From: Ovis canadensis
Taxonomy: Eukaryota > Chordata > Mammalia > Artiodactyla > Bovidae
Assembly (NCBI RefSeq): GCF_042477335.2
Contig: NC_091251.1
Span: 28,536,501 to 28,600,500 of the forward strand
Reading direction: 5' to 3'
DNA: 64,000 nucleotides
The translations under genes were made by a program, and so were the position numbers. Shown here one piece after another: positions 9,241 through 20,392 of this stretch. The notes beneath the pieces are model-generated. The model was not told the DNA's origin and searched no databases. It saw only the letters and a program-made list of their open reading frames with translations. Positions within the stretch are counted from its first letter, which is position 1. Every line of letters begins with the position of its first letter.

Positions 9241-9842
9241 AAAAACAGGGAATTCTATATAGCAATATATAACTCTGAAAAGTTTAAGTGTTTTGGGGTT
9301 TTAGTTTGGCTTTTGTTTTGGTTGTAAATTAAACCAAAATGCCTGTTTGACTTTTATAACTATCAAAACTGATCAGTTGAGCAGATGTTTGATTGGAATC
9401 ACAGCCAAAAAAACCCTAAGCAGACCTTTGTTTCCCCATTATTTTTGAAAGCCAATGATAAGTGGATATCAGTAACTTTTTAAAAAAGCCGCTTTCATAA
9501 TTTCTAAGTAAACATGATGATCAGTCAACAAGTATTTGATTATCTACTAGGTGTCACAGCATGGTGTGTACCTCCATGTACAGTGATTACAGCTCTCATA
9601 AACCTGTATCAAGAGAGACAACAAATACATAAAATAATTGAGATGCTGATAAGAGAGAAACAAACAGGATAGTTTTGGGGTTCAGCTCACTTAAAAAACA
9701 TTAACCCCTGATAATATAACTGGTATTAGCATCTTCTGTTATATAAGCATACAACCTGTAAGGATAAACATCAAACTTAAAAGTGTTTGGGGAATTCTTT
9801 AGGAGAGAGTTGCAATGACATGGAAAGTAGTTATTAATTATA
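9241..9842. other. Intronic DNA without recognised elements
   Basis: No exon, RNA gene or clear repeat is seen. The part around 9510-9660 (CAACAAGTATTTGATTATC and onward) may be an old L2/MIR-class remnant. Confidence 0.35.
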
Positions 9843-10038
9843 TGTGCTGTGCTGCACTTAGTCACTCAGTCTTGTCCGACTCTTTGGAACACCATGGACC
9901 ATAGTCCACCAGGCTCCTCTGTCCATGGGGATTCTCCAGGCAAGCATACTGGAGTGGGTTGCCATGCTTTCCTCTAGGGAATCTTCCCAACCCAGGTATC
10001 AAACCCAAGTCTCCTAAATTGCAGGTGGATTCTTTACT
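9843..10038 (-). mobile_element. Bov-tA SINE
   Basis: Antisense BovA body (CTCCTCTGTCCATGGGGATT, AGGCAAGCATACTGGAGTGG) followed by most of the reversed tRNA head, ending at GATTCTTTACTGG. The last bases of the head are missing. Confidence 0.8.
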
Positions 10039-10700
10039 GGAATTATATGCTTTTATACTATTTGAATTTATTTCAATGAGCAGACATTACTTAGGTGTTA
10101 ATTAGAGAAGTCTGGAAATAAAAACATTTTGGTCACTGTGCAAATTTGTGAAATGTCGCACAGGCTTTTTGTCAGTGTTGCCACTTCTGTGTGTACTAGT
10201 GAAGGAAAAATGTATTACAGTTATCTAAAATTATAGGAATGGGATGGGGAGGGGAACACAACAGAATAAGAAAAAAGACTAAAGCCCAAATAAAATGTGA
10301 AAACATGTTAAAGATGTTGGATCTTTAATTGTATGAAGATAAATTAATCTTTGGCCTTTATTTTAAATTTCTTTTCTTTCTAAAAAGACTTCTTAAAAGT
10401 CTTTTTTTAGACTCTTGAGAAGAATAAGTTGTATTTTTGTGGTGCCCCCTCCTGCTGTGGTGGGGCAGCAGGTCTTTTATTGTGGCACAGATTTCAGGAT
10501 CGGATTTTTTTTTGGTCAAACATATGGACATCTAATAGATATGTTTTCTTGTGAGGGATATGAAGCATAAAAATAGTTTCATATATAATTCATTATTACA
10601 CTGATAAAAAATGATAATACCAGAATGTCTTTTGAATTATCATTCAAAATTCTTAAGTCATAGATGAGACATATTAAGCCAGTTTCTAGAAAGGAAATCA
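10039..10700. other. Intronic AT-rich DNA with a short palindrome
   Basis: Contains a perfect inverted repeat, AAAAAGACTT at 10382-10391 and AAGTCTTTTT at 10397-10406, with a 5-nt loop. Nothing coding is seen. Confidence 0.4.
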
Positions 10701-10704
10701 TAAG

Positions 10705-10802
10705 ACATGAAATTCTGATCTAACTGTGCTACTAACCATATGATCTTGAATAATTCCTTAGTCTTTCAGGGCCTCAGTTTCCATACATATAAAATGAAAG
10801 AA
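10705..10802 (+). mobile_element. MIR SINE fragment
   Basis: The core CTGTGCTACTAACCATATGATCTTGAA and GGCCTCAGTTTCCATACATATAAAATGA follow the MIR pattern (tgtgaccttgggcaag, cctcagtttcctcatctgtaaaatg). Confidence 0.7.
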
Positions 10803-11204
10803 AGAGCAGTCCCTGTCAGTAATCAATATAAACTCTAATGCCAGGGTTTATATTCCATGGTTTTTATATTGCAGATCTACAATATTATATATACAAAAAA
10901 CGATAGATGCTATAAGAGTTGCTAGTTCTTAGGGTACAACTAGTTCCATGTAATTTTTATTTATCATACCTAATTTTAGGCCTCTCCTTTTTTAAGATAT
11001 ATAGGAACTATTTAATTCAAGAATATACATTCATGAAGGTAAATGACTTTCTTTTGATAATTTAGCTTTATCTGTTAAAGCTAAATTTTATCTATTATTT
11101 TTCTTTCTGATCCCTGGTTTTGTAATGGAGTATCTAAATGATAATGTAATGTTCTTATTTAATTCTGTGTATAGAATGAGGTCTCTAGTGGTTGACCCCC
11201 TTTA
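10803..11204. other. Intronic AT-rich DNA
   Basis: No element is recognised. A short inverted duplication around AGCTTTATCTGTTAAAGCTAA (11064-11084) is probably chance. Confidence 0.35.
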
Positions 11205-11665
11205 CACTACTGCCAAGGTAATTTTTCTAAAATGCAAATATGTTCAGTGCTTTTTTCTTAAAACATACTTCTCCCTTAACTACAGTATTTAGTTCTATGG
11301 TTACAAAACCCTTCATCATCTGGCTCGTCTCCTGTATTTCTACCATCATACATCTCAAGCTCCAGCTGTACTAATACCGTCAATTTACTGAAGGAGCCAT
11401 ACTGTTTGCTAGCTCAGAACCTTCTTATATATTCTCCCTCCTACTCAGAATGCCTTTCCTTCTCCTATCTTGCTGACAGTCTACCTATTTTTCAAGATAT
11501 AACTTAAGTGCTATCTACTTTTTGAGTCTTCTGTGTGCTCTGGTCCTCCCTCTTCCAGCCCCACTGAGTTATTTACTATGTCGTGTTCATTCTTTCCTTT
11601 TGTTTATTAGTTTGCTGTAATTATGGATGTGTCTCTCTTCCAGGACTCAAAAGCAGATGTATATT
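11205..11665 (+). mobile_element. L2 LINE 3' end
   Basis: The order of blocks fits the L2 3' region: TTTTCTAAAATGCAAATATG, CCCTTCATCATCTGGCTCGT, CAGAATGCCTTTCCTTC and TTCAAGATATAACTTAAGTG. It is old and non-coding. Confidence 0.7.
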
Positions 11666-11675
11666 TGTCTTATTG

Positions 11676-11880
11676 GGGCTTCCCAGGTAGCACAGTGGTA
11701 AAGAATCCACCTGCCAATACAGAAGACACAAGAAACGTGGGTTCAATCCCTGGGTCAGAAAGATCCCCTAGAGTAGGAAATGGCAAACTGTTCCAGTATT
11801 CTTGCCTGGAAAATTCCATGGACAGAGGAGCCTGGTGGGCTACAGTTCATGGGGTCACAAAGAGTTGGACACGATTGAGC
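11676..11880 (+). mobile_element. Bov-tA SINE with (CGCA)n tail
   Basis: Complete Bov-tA: head GGCTTCCCAGGTAGCACAGT, BovA body with TTCTTGCCTGGAAAATTCC and GAGTTGGACACGATTGAG, then a GCAC-type simple tail to about 11909. Flanking CTTATTG at 11669-11675 and 11915-11921 is a likely target duplication. Confidence 0.85.
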
Positions 11881-11921
11881 ATGCATGCACGCACGAACGC
11901 ACGCACGCTCATTACTTATTG

Positions 11922-12374
11922 AATATCTATTGCTTATTTTACACAATTGGCTTTTCCCATTACAGACTTGAACTCTCAGTGCCAAGCTTAGTATCTTCCA
12001 AATGTATGAATTAATTGCATATCTCAGTCTTGCCCTAGTTTTCTAAAACATTGGGCTTTCTAAATTATCTTGTTCTCTTGCCCCTATGACTGCAAACTGA
12101 TATTAGGTCTATAGTACTTAACCTCATCTTTAAGAAGAGAGATTACCAGCACTGTAGGAGTTAGGTGTTAACTGTTAAACTTGCAGAAAAGTCACGCAGA
12201 ATTTTGAGGCAAACACTAATCACAGTATCTAAAATTGCTGGGAAAGTTGTGAACTGGTTTCAGTATTTCAGATCTTGTACATCAGTGATTTGGTGGATAT
12301 TTTACCATTTCTGCTTTCTGTACAGGAAATGATTTTGCTGATGTATATGGGTTTTTATATTGGTTTAATAGTTT
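11922..12374. other. Intronic DNA without recognised elements
   Basis: No exon or repeat is recognised. Confidence 0.35.
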
Positions 12375-12387
12375 CTTTATATACATT

Positions 12388-12588
12388 GGGCTTCCTGGAT
12401 AGCTCAAATGGTAAACAATCTGCCTGCAATGCTGGAGACCAGGATTCAATCCCTTGAAGGAGGGGATGGCAACCCACTCCAGTATTCTTGTCTGGAGAAT
12501 CCCATGGACATAGGAGTCTGGCAGGCTGCAGTCCATGGTGTTGCACAGAGTCAGACATGACTGAGTGATTAACACTTTCTCACTTTCA
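12388..12588 (+). mobile_element. Bov-tA SINE with perfect target duplication
   Basis: GGCTTCCTGGATAGCTCAAA head, BovA body, and a tail of CTTTCTCACTTTCA. The 13-bp duplication CTTTATATACATT is perfect at 12375-12387 and 12589-12601. Confidence 0.92.
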
Positions 12589-12639
12589 CTTTATATACAT
12601 TACCTTTCATTCTCAAAACAAATCCTAAAAATTTAGTTA

Positions 12640-12710
12640 ATTTTCTCGAGAAGTTAAGAAGCAGGCTATAGCCAGGTCTGTCTAAATCCAGATTCTGTGC
12701 CTTTTAGAAA
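12640..12710 (-). mobile_element. MIR-like fragment
   Basis: CAGGTCTGTCTAAATCCAGA followed by TTCTGTGCCTTTTAG resembles the 3' part of MIR in antisense. Short and diverged. Confidence 0.4.
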
Positions 12711-12720
12711 TACTACATTG

Positions 12721-12788
12721 ATTCATGTTGATACTTGGCAGAAAACAACAAAACTTTGTAAAGCAATTGTCCTTCAAACTAAAAAAAA
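12721..12788 (+). mobile_element. Ultra-short L1 insertion (3' terminus only)
   Basis: ATTCATGTTGATACTTGGCA through AAGCAATTGTCCTTCAAACT plus an A-run matches the last about 60 bp of the ruminant L1 3' UTR (compare about 53680-53745). The 13-bp duplication AAATACTACATTG at 12708-12720 and 12789-12801 is perfect, so this is a complete retrotransposition event, not a broken remnant. Confidence 0.85.
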
Positions 12789-12939
12789 AAATACTACATT
12801 GCTTTCTGTATATGAATTCTTAGTGTATTTATAACTGTTAATAGATATTTTACTCATTTTATAAATTGAAGAAGTAGATTGTAAGGTTTTTCCATTCAGC
12901 TTTTTTGGAAAAGCTGAAGTAGAACATTTGAAATTGATT

Positions 12940-13055
12940 GGAGTTTAGACACCACTTAATCCAGCTTCTAGAGTTAACATATGAGGGAACGGACATACGC
13001 AAAAATAGTTAAATGACTTGCTCAAGATCACGCAGCTTTGTACTTGGTTAAGATT
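12940..13055 (-). mobile_element. MIR SINE fragment
   Basis: GTTAAATGACTTGCTCAAGATCACGCAGC is the antisense MIR core (gttaagtgacttgcccaaggtcacacagc). Confidence 0.7.
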
Positions 13056-13729
13056 TGTTATTGTTATTAAGCTTGTTATGACCATTGGTGTTGTAAAACA
13101 ATTATTTGAAAGAAAAGCAAGTGCCTGATTCTCACCCCACTCCTCCCCCACCCCCCAACTCCCAAGGCCAAGGAAAAAAGCCTAGAGTGGCTTTCAGAAA
13201 AATGATGAGGATCTCAGAGTCTTAAGGACATGGCTCAGAGAAAATCCTGACTTTGGATCATGACACATGGAGACATCTCATTGCCTCTTCCCTCACATAG
13301 TTCCCTAGACTTGGTTTCTTTCCTTCCTCTTTTTTCTTTTCAAAAATATATTCACAGCTTACTGATCTCCCTGATGAAGTTATTAGCAGCAGCCTAATAA
13401 CCAGTAACTGTTTACTTGCCAACCATGTAACTAATAGGGATACAAAAAAGCATAAAATCTAGTCAGTGCCTTGAAGAGGCTTAGTTTGTTGGGAGTGGGA
13501 AGCAGTAAGTATTTAACTGCAATGCAGTATATAAAGATGCAACTCCAGGAGCTCAGAAGAAGGTAAATGTGGACTGGGCTAGTGGTTGTAGAAATTTCTG
13601 TGTAGAAAAGATTTGGCTTAAGTTAGTGTTTAGATGAAGAGTTGGAGGGAAAGACTAAGGAAAGGAATATCTGGCTGTGTGTGAGTGTGTATATAATTTT
13701 TTTTTTTTAATGTAACCCATGTTCACGTC
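13056..13729. other. Intronic DNA, C-rich tract and possible old repeat
   Basis: A C-rich tract lies at 13136-13159 and a T-run at 13699-13708. The part 13420-13640 has the look of an ancient mammalian repeat (AAGAGGCTTAGTTTG, GTGTTTAGATGAAGAGTTGG), but I cannot assign a family. Confidence 0.35.
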
Positions 13730-14105
13730 CCTTCAGCTGCAGTGGCCTCCTTGTTTCAGAAGGCCTGGAACATTCTCTTCCAGATATCTGTATATCTCCC
13801 TCCCTTCCTTCCTTCAGGTCTGAATTAAGGTATCACCCCTTTTGTAAAAGTCTGCCTTGTTAAAATTACAGCACCCCTCCCATGCATACCCTTCTATGCC
13901 TTTTCCTTGCTTTGTGTCTTTTTTTGTGCTTTTCTGCAGTCCCACATACTTTGTGTTTTTATTGTCTTTCTACTATATATCCCCTAATATTACATAAGAT
14001 CCATGAGGGCAGGGATTTTCACCCATTTTATTTAGTGCTATATCCCCAGCACCCAGAATATTACCTCTTACAAAGTAGCTGCTCATGTATTTGTTAAATG
14101 AATAC
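13730..14105 (+). mobile_element. L2 LINE 3' end
   Basis: TTCAGGTCTGAATTAAGGTA, TAAGATCCATGAGGGCAGGG, TATATCCCCAGCACCCAG and TATTTGTTAAATGAAT follow the L2 3' UTR in order. The frame at 13882-14097 lies in it by chance. Confidence 0.8.
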
Positions 14106-14404
14106 AACAGTCAAACTTTCAAGCAGTAAGATTGTTTGATCTAACCTCTCTCTTTCTTGCTGGCTGGCATGGAGCAAGAGGAACTTTCTTTTCCATTACA
14201 AAAATTTTTTTCCCTAATACTTAAATTGTATACAGTATAGAAATCATGACATAAGAACTTCCACATATGTCATTGTGTAATCACCAAGAACCAAGTATAG
14301 AATACTTCTATGACCTTAGCAATTTTTCTTATTCCTCCTAGTCAGTACTTCCCAAAGGTAACCACTATTCTGACTTCAGTCACAATAGATTAGTTTTGCT
14401 TTTC

Positions 14405-14438
14405 TTGACTGAAGCGACTTAGCAGCAGCAGCAGCAAA
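14405..14438 (+). mobile_element. Bov-A2 3' end with (AGC)n
   Basis: TTGACTGAAGCGACTTAGCA plus GCAGCAGCAGCA is the terminal piece of a Bov-A2-type SINE. It sits in the L1M segment, replacing a few bases. Confidence 0.65.
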
Positions 14439-14520
14439 CTTCATATAAATGGAACCAAATCATTTTTTAATTTAGCAGGACTTCATTCTTTTTTGTTGCT
14501 GTGTAGCATTCTATTGTATG

Positions 14521-14570
14521 AGTATATATATATATGTGTGTGTGTGTGTGTATATGTATATATATATAGT
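14521..14570 (+). repeat. (TA)n(TG)n(TA)n microsatellite
   Basis: Compound dinucleotide run inside the L1M remnant. Confidence 0.85.
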
Positions 14571-14708
14571 TGTTGTTATTGTACTGTTTATAGACATTTG
14601 GGCTGTTTTCAGGTTTTAACTTCTAGGAACAAAGCTTCTAAGAACAATTTTGTACCTATCTTTTTGTGGACATAAAGATTCATTTCTTGTCTAAAAAAGT
14701 TAACCTCA

Positions 14709-14746
<38 letters not shown>

Positions 14747-14752
14747 TGTTGT
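14709..14752 (+). repeat. (TG)n microsatellite
   Basis: About 32 bp of uninterrupted TG followed by TTTGTGTTGTG. Likely polymorphic. Confidence 0.9.
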
Positions 14753-14757
14753 GTATA

Positions 14758-14806
14758 GTGCTGTCGTTAAATAGTCACTAAGCTGTGTCCAGCTCTTTTT
14801 TTCCCG
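14758..14806 (-). mobile_element. BovA 3'-end fragment
   Basis: GTGCTGTCGTTAAATAGTCACTAAGCTGTGTCCAGCTCTTT is the antisense terminus of a BovA/BovB-derived element. Confidence 0.6.
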
Positions 14807-14839
14807 CCTAATTTTATAGGTTTCTAGGGACTCATTTTA

Positions 14840-15570
14840 AATACTTGGAGAAATGCAAAACACAAAATCTAATGCTTCAGCACAAATAGAAGCTTAACTA
14901 ACATTATGATACACATTCTTCCTCATTCCATGAATATATTGATTCATTTGTATACTGTTTATCCTCCTATCATGAATTTATTTAATAAAAATTTTCCTAC
15001 TTTGTTAACATTGCTTCAAAACTGAATTTTTAATAGCAGCATAAAATTCTGTTGAATGAATGTGTAATGATTTAACCATCCCCAATTATTGAATATTTTT
15101 TTCCTCTTTGGAGAACACTGAAGAAAATCTTTGTGCATAAATGTTTCTCCATACTTGATTATTTTCTTAGGATAAGAATAAAAATGTTTAGTCAAAAGCT
15201 AAGACCTTAAAAAAATTAAACATTGCCATATTATTTTCTAGAAAGATTATCCCAGTTTACATACCAGTATCAGTATTACTCTTAAAAACCTTTTCTAGGG
15301 AATTCCCTGGCAGTCTAGTGGTTAGGACTCAATGTTTCCACTGTAGAGGGCATGATTTCAGTCCCTGGTCAGGAAACCAAGATCCCTCATGCTGTGTAGT
15401 GTGGCCCCCAAAATAAATAAATTAAAAAATTTTTGAATCCAAATTTAATAAGCAAAAATGATCTGACTTTGTATTTCTTTGATTATAATTGAAGAGCATT
15501 GCAAAATTTTTTTTAAGTTACCCATTAAATGAAAAGATTTTTAAAAGAAAACCACATGCATTATTTTATA
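14840..15570 (+). mobile_element. L1M remnant, interrupted by a SINE
   Basis: Old L1 3' sequence with AATGATTTAACCATCCCCAA, AAATGTTTCTCCATACTTGA, CATTGCCATATTATTTTCTA, and after the SINE GTATTTCTTTGATTATAATTG. The SINE occupies 15299-15420. Confidence 0.6.
15299..15425 (+). mobile_element. CHR-2-like tRNA-derived SINE
   Basis: GGGAATTCCCTGGCAGTCTAG, TTCCACTGTAGAGGGCATG, GTCCCTGGTCAGGAAACC and AAGATCCCTCATGCTGTGTA, then an AAATAAATAAATT tail. This SINE type lacks the BovA body. Confidence 0.8.
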
Positions 15571-16708
15571 AGGTAAAATATTTTAACTAGAATTAATGTT
15601 TTATTGTAGTTGTTTCTGTTAATAGATAAATTAATTTCTTGAATAGTTATTTTAAAAACTTACAAAATTCAAGGACCCAAACAGTTGCCCCAGAGACAAC
15701 TACTGTTACCACTTTTTTATAGGTACTTCCAAGGTATTGTAAATCAAGTGTGTGTGTGCCAAAACATTAAACAAATTATGGAGAACATTCATTAAAATAC
15801 TGTCTAGTTCAGATGTGGTATTGTGTACTAAATTGTGTACTAAAAATTAGAAAGGGTCTAAAAATGATTAGTATCTGGCTACTGGCCCAGAAGGAAGAAA
15901 AGCAGGGTCTGGCAGCATTTGGCTCTAATTTTCTATAAGACAAGTGGCCTTAGCTCTTTTTATTATTGGATCAATTCTTTGACAATAGCACTTCTGTTTA
16001 TAGTACTGATTCTGTAGTACTATTCCAAAAAGGAAAGCCAAGTTTTTGAAAATTAGATAGTTGATGCCTGAAAGAAACTCTTCAAAGTACAAAAGCTGTT
16101 TTGAGATACTTAGGGGCAAGATACTTTGTCCTTAGGTATTTTAGGATTTCTTTGGCAAGTACCGTTTTAGAAGAATTTTCATGATTTTGTTGCTTAACAG
16201 TGAAAGTTTGAGCTTGAATAGTTATAAATGAAATTCATCATTTCCCTGAATTCTTATTTCCTAATTCGAAAACCAATCAGCCATGATACATATTTTAAAA
16301 TATACTTTTGAAAGATTTCTGTGCTAATAGTTTAAGTACTAATTTGTCTCATACAGTCAAAAATCTTTTTGAGCTTGACTTGGAGGCCGCTGCTAAATAA
16401 GTGATTTGAGCAATAAGAATCAGAAGGTTTAATTGGTTGTACAGAACTTTAGAGCTTTAGGGAAAGGATAATTGCTTTGGGGAGAGATTTTTTTTTTTTA
16501 AGCCCTTGTTTCTAAAAATAAAATTAGAAATATCTAAAAAAAAAAAAAATGTTTACTGAATACTAACTCTTTGGGGCCCAAGATAAGTTAGGGGTATTAT
16601 GAGAGTTTCTATTTGCTGGAATTCATGTCTCCTATTTCAGATTAATTATAAGGCTGTAAAGGCTGCTAAAGAATTTGCACCTACTAGTGGTTGGTAATAT
16701 TTGAGTGG
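15571..16708. other. Intronic AT-rich DNA
   Basis: A possible L1M piece lies at 15650-15760. There is a T-run at 16491-16499 and an A-run at 16537-16549. The antisense 64-aa frame (15925-16119) has no domain or splice support. Confidence 0.4.
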
Positions 16709-16720
16709 TTTTAAGCAAAC

Positions 16721-16929
16721 CTTCCCTTGTGGCTTAGCTGGTAAAGAATCCGCCTGCAACAGGGGAGACCTGGGTTTGATCCCTGGGTTGGGAAGATCCC
16801 CTGAAGAAGGGAAAGGCTACCCAGCCCAGATTCAAAAAGCTCAAAAAGCTTCTGGCCTGGAGAATTCCATGGACTGTATAGTCCATGGGGTCGCAAAGAG
16901 TCAGACACAACTGAGTGACTTTCACTTCA
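16721..16929 (+). mobile_element. Bov-tA SINE
   Basis: Full Bov-tA with head TTCCCTTGTGGCTTAGCTGG. A small internal repeat CAAAAAGCTCAAAAAGCTT lies in the BovA part at 16831-16850. Target duplication TTTTAAGCAAAC (16709-16720) and TTTTAAGAAAAC (16930-16941) has one mismatch. Confidence 0.88.
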
Positions 16930-16964
16930 TTTTAAGAAAACCAGAGGCAGGAAAAGATCTTCTT

Positions 16965-17115
16965 GATTTAAAAAAATTTAATTTTGAAATAGTTATATAT
17001 CTGTATATATATTACAGAATATAGAGAATTGCATAGTATAAAGAATTCCTATATACCTTTCACCCAGCTTTCTCCTAATGTTAACATCTTGTGTAACCAT
17101 GGCAGATTTATTAAA
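16965..17115 (+). mobile_element. L1M-type fragment
   Basis: TTTTGAAATAGTTATATATC, CCTTTCACCCAGCTTTCTCC and TAATGTTAACATCTTGTGTA follow an old L1 3' region that also occurs at 21415-21600. Confidence 0.55.
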
Positions 17116-17404
17116 AATAAGGAATTAATCCTGATTTTTAAAAAGAATACAACAAACTTTTTTTAAACCTGTTATAATAGAGTGTTTTAGCTGCTGATAC
17201 ACAGTGTTGGAAAAGAAGTGAATGTTGTGGGCAATAATAATAAACTGATGATCTTAGTGTCATTCCTGAATAAATTATCAGATTATTGAACATATATATT
17301 TTGGTATATAATATTTTATATATTTTGGTTTATTTTGGTATATATTTAGAAGACACTAATCACTGGGAGCCAGCTTGGGGTCACAGAGGACGAGTCATGC
17401 CACA
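17116..17404. other. Intronic AT-rich DNA
   Basis: Contains an imperfect repeat of TTTTGGTATATA near 17300-17350. Nothing else is recognised. Confidence 0.35.
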
Positions 17405-17622
17405 CTAGCCTCACTTGTGGCGCTAGTGGTAGAGAGTCCACCTGCCAATGCAGGAGACATAAGAGACATGGTTTCGATACCTGGGTCGGAAGGATCCCCT
17501 GGAGGAGGGCATAGCAACCCAATCCAATATTCTTGCCTGGAGAATCCCATGGACAGTGGAGCCTGGTGGGCTACAGTCCATGCGGTCACAAAGAATCAGA
17601 CACAACTGAAGTGACTTAGCAC
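17405..17622 (+). mobile_element. Bov-tA SINE
   Basis: Head from about CCTCACTTGTGGCGCTAGTG, then GATCCCCTGGAGGAGGGCAT, TTCTTGCCTGGAGAATCCCA and ACACAACTGAAGTGACTTAG. Target duplication not resolved. Confidence 0.85.
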
Positions 17623-17879
17623 CCACGTAAACTGGTAGGTACATCAGGAGATGCTCTGGCCATAATATATTTAGAATTATAGCTACGTTTGTTGGATTTT
17701 AAATTTTGTTCAGGGTAGGCTTAAACACCTTATGTAGTTTGCCTCATTTAGCCCTGTTTTACAAATGAGGAAAAGGACCCCAAAAGTTATACAGATAGCA
17801 TTTGATAGCCTTTTATCATATTTTTGTATGATGGCTCAGATTATCAGCTTCTCATAGCAAAATTCAGGCTTAGACTAAA

Positions 17880-19640
17880 GAAAGCGGCGAAAACCCCTAG
17901 GCCCGCCAGGTATGACTTAGGTCAAATCTCCTATGAATATACAGGGATTAGATCTAGTAAACAGTGTGCCTAAAGAACTATGGATGGAGGTCTGTAATAT
18001 TGTACAGGAGGGAGCGAACAAAACCATCCCAAAGAAAAAGAAAAACAGGACGGCAAAGTAGTTATCTGAGGAGGCTTTACAAATAAGCTGAAGAAAGAAG
18101 AGAAGCAAAAGGCAGAGGAGAAAGGGAAAGGTACATCCAACTAAACTCAGAGATCCAAAGAAGTAGCCAGGAAAGACAAGAAGGCCTTTTGCAATGAATA
18201 GTGCATAAAAATAGAGGAAAACAACAGAAGTGGAAAGACTAGGGATCTCTTCAGGAAAATTGGAAGTATCAAGGGAACATTTTGCCCATAGATGGATACA
18301 ATGAACGAGAGAGACAGTAGAGACTTCATAGATGCAGAAGAGATCAAGAAGAGATGGAAAGAATACATAGAAGAACTGTGCAAAAAAGATCTTAATGAAT
18401 CAGATAACTACGATGGTGTGGTCTGTCATCCAGAGCCAGACATTCTGGAGTGTGAAGTGTTGTGGGCCTTAGGAAGCACTGCTGCCAATAAAGCTAGTGG
18501 ATGCAATGGAATTCCAGTAGAGCTATTCAAAACCCTAAAGGATGATGGTATCAGAGTGTTGGCATTCAATATGTCAGCAAATCTAGAAGACCCAGCAGTG
18601 GCCATAGGACTGGAAAAGATCAGTCCTCATCCCATTTCCCAAGAAGGGTAGTATTAAAGAACGTTCAAACTGTTGGACAGTTGTGCTCATCTCCCATGCT
18701 AGTAAGGTCATGCTTAAAATCTTGCATGCTAGGCTTCAGCATTATGTGAACCAAGAACTTCCAGATTTCCAAGCTGGGTTTAGAAAAGGCAGAAGAACCG
18801 AAGATCAGATTGCCAGCATTCGCTGGATCATAAAAAAAGCAAGGGAATTCCAGGAAAAAAATTTTCTTCTGTTTCATCGACTATGCTAAAGCCTTTGGCT
18901 ATGTGGATTATAATAAACTGTGGAAAGCTCTTACAGAGATAAAAATACCAGACCATCTTACTTGTCTTCTGAGAAACCTGTATGCAGGTCAAGAAGCAGC
19001 AGTTAGAACCCTGTGTGGAACAACTGATTGGTTCAGGTACAGCAGGGCTGTCTGCTGTCACCATGTTTATTTAACCTGTATATTGAGCACATCATGAGAA
19101 ATGCTGGGTTGGATGAGTTACAAGCTATAATAAAGATGGGAAACATCAACAATGTCAGATATGCAGATAGTGCTCTAATGGCAGAAAGCGAAGAGAAACT
19201 AAAGAGCCTCCTGATGAGGGTGAAAAAAGGGAGCGAAAAAACTGGCTTAAAACTCAGTATTAAAAAAAACTAAGATCATGGCATCAGGTCTCATCACTTC
19301 ATGGCAAATAGAAGGGGAAAAGGAGGAAGAAGTGACAGATTCCTCTCTTGGGCTCTAAAATCACTGTGGATGGTGACTGCAGCCATGAAATCAGAAGATG
19401 ATTGCTTCTTGGCAGGAAAGCTCTGACAAACCTACACAAGTTGTTGAAAAGCAGAGACTTTACTTTGTCAAAAAAGGTCTGTGTAGTCAAGGCTATGGTC
19501 TTCCCAGTGGCACGTAGAGTTGTGAGAACTGGACTGTAAAGAAGGCAGAGTGCCAAGGAATTGATGTCTTTGAACTGTGATGCTGGAGAAGACTCTTGAG
19601 ATCCCTCTGACATCAAGGAGATCAAACCAGTCATGGTAAC
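17880..19640 (+). mobile_element. RTE-BovB LINE, old copy (linker, RT, lacking 3' tail)
   Basis: About 1.75 kb of BovB in sense orientation, more diverged than the other copies. A 119-aa frame (18292-18651) covers the region before the RT, with ALGSTAANKASGCNGIPVEL. Further frames carry PDFQAGFRKGRRTEDQI and LLRNLYAGQEA. The catalytic motif reads YADSALMAES, so the second Asp of YADD is lost. The terminal about 250 bp of BovB are absent; a (CAGA)/(CA) repeat follows. Confidence 0.88.
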
Positions 19641-19659
19641 CAAACACCAAAAATCTATA

Positions 19660-19690
19660 ATAGACAGACAGACAGACACACACACACAAA
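19660..19690 (+). repeat. (CAGA)n(CA)n simple repeat
   Basis: AGACAGACAGACAGACACACACACACA follows directly after the truncated BovB. Confidence 0.8.
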
Positions 19691-19756
19691 GAACAGAATC
19701 CAGATATAATCCAAAGAATTTATCTTTGTTCATTAGAGTATTCATTATATTGCCAG

Positions 19757-19943
19757 AAGCCCTGAAAGTGAAAGTGGCTCAGGCTGTCCGACTCTGCAAC
19801 ATCATGGACTATACAGTCCATATTTTCTCCAGGCCAGGATACTGGAATGGGTAGCTGTTCCCTTCTCCAGGGGATCTTCCCAACACAGGGATCGAACCCA
19901 GGTCTCCCGCATTGCAGGGAGATTCTGTACCAGCTGAGTCATT
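19757..19943 (-). mobile_element. Bov-tA SINE
   Basis: Antisense Bov-tA from a GAAAGTGAAAGTGGCTCAG end through GGATCTTCCCAACACAGGGA and TGCAGGGAGATTCTGTACC. It abuts a BovB 3' end at about 19946. Confidence 0.8.
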
Positions 19944-19945
19944 CA

Positions 19946-20150
19946 GTTCAGTTCAGTTCAGTCGCTCAGTCGTGTCTGACTCTGCGACCCCATGAACTGT
20001 AGCACGCCAGGCGTCCCTGTCCATCACCAACTCCTGGAGTTTACCCAAACTCATGTCCATTGAGTCGGTGATGCCATCTAACCATCTCATCCTCCTATGT
20101 CCCCTTCTCCTCCTGCCTTCAACCTTTCCCAGCATCAGGGTCTTTTCTCT
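19946..20150 (-). mobile_element. BovB 3'-end fragment
   Basis: TCAGTTCAGTTCAGTTCAGT, then the antisense BovB terminus to CAGCATCAGGGTCTTTTC. About 205 bp, 5' truncated. Confidence 0.88.
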
Positions 20151-20392
20151 GTCTGTATGAGCTTATCTCTAAGACCTATTATTCGGTGAAAAACAGTGAC
20201 AAGACAGTGCTATGGTATGCTGACATTACTACAAAAAAAGATGTGTATGTGTCGGTTTAAATAAAATGCGTATTCACACGCTAATAAACATTTATGTTTC
20301 TATATGCATAGATTTTTCTGGAGAAGAGTTAGGAGATTGGAAGTCTGAGATCTCAGTAAGACTGATTTGGTTTACTTGTATACACTTTTATC
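20151..20392. other. Intronic DNA without recognised elements
   Basis: Short spacer between two antisense BovB fragments. No recognisable content. Confidence 0.35.

Larger units (their letters stand above)
14190..14700 (+). mobile_element. L1M 3'-region remnant
   Basis: Old L1 3' sequence: GTAACCACTATTCTGACTTC, ATAGATTAGTTTTGC, ACTTCATATAAATGGAACC, GTAGCATTCTATTGTATGAG and CATTTGGGCTGTTTTCAGG. A piece of a Bov-A2 end interrupts it. Confidence 0.7.

Noticed and set aside
10382..10406. Perfect inverted repeat as a terminator or structured RNA
   Set aside because: A 10-bp AT-rich palindrome in an intron is expected by chance and has no associated element.
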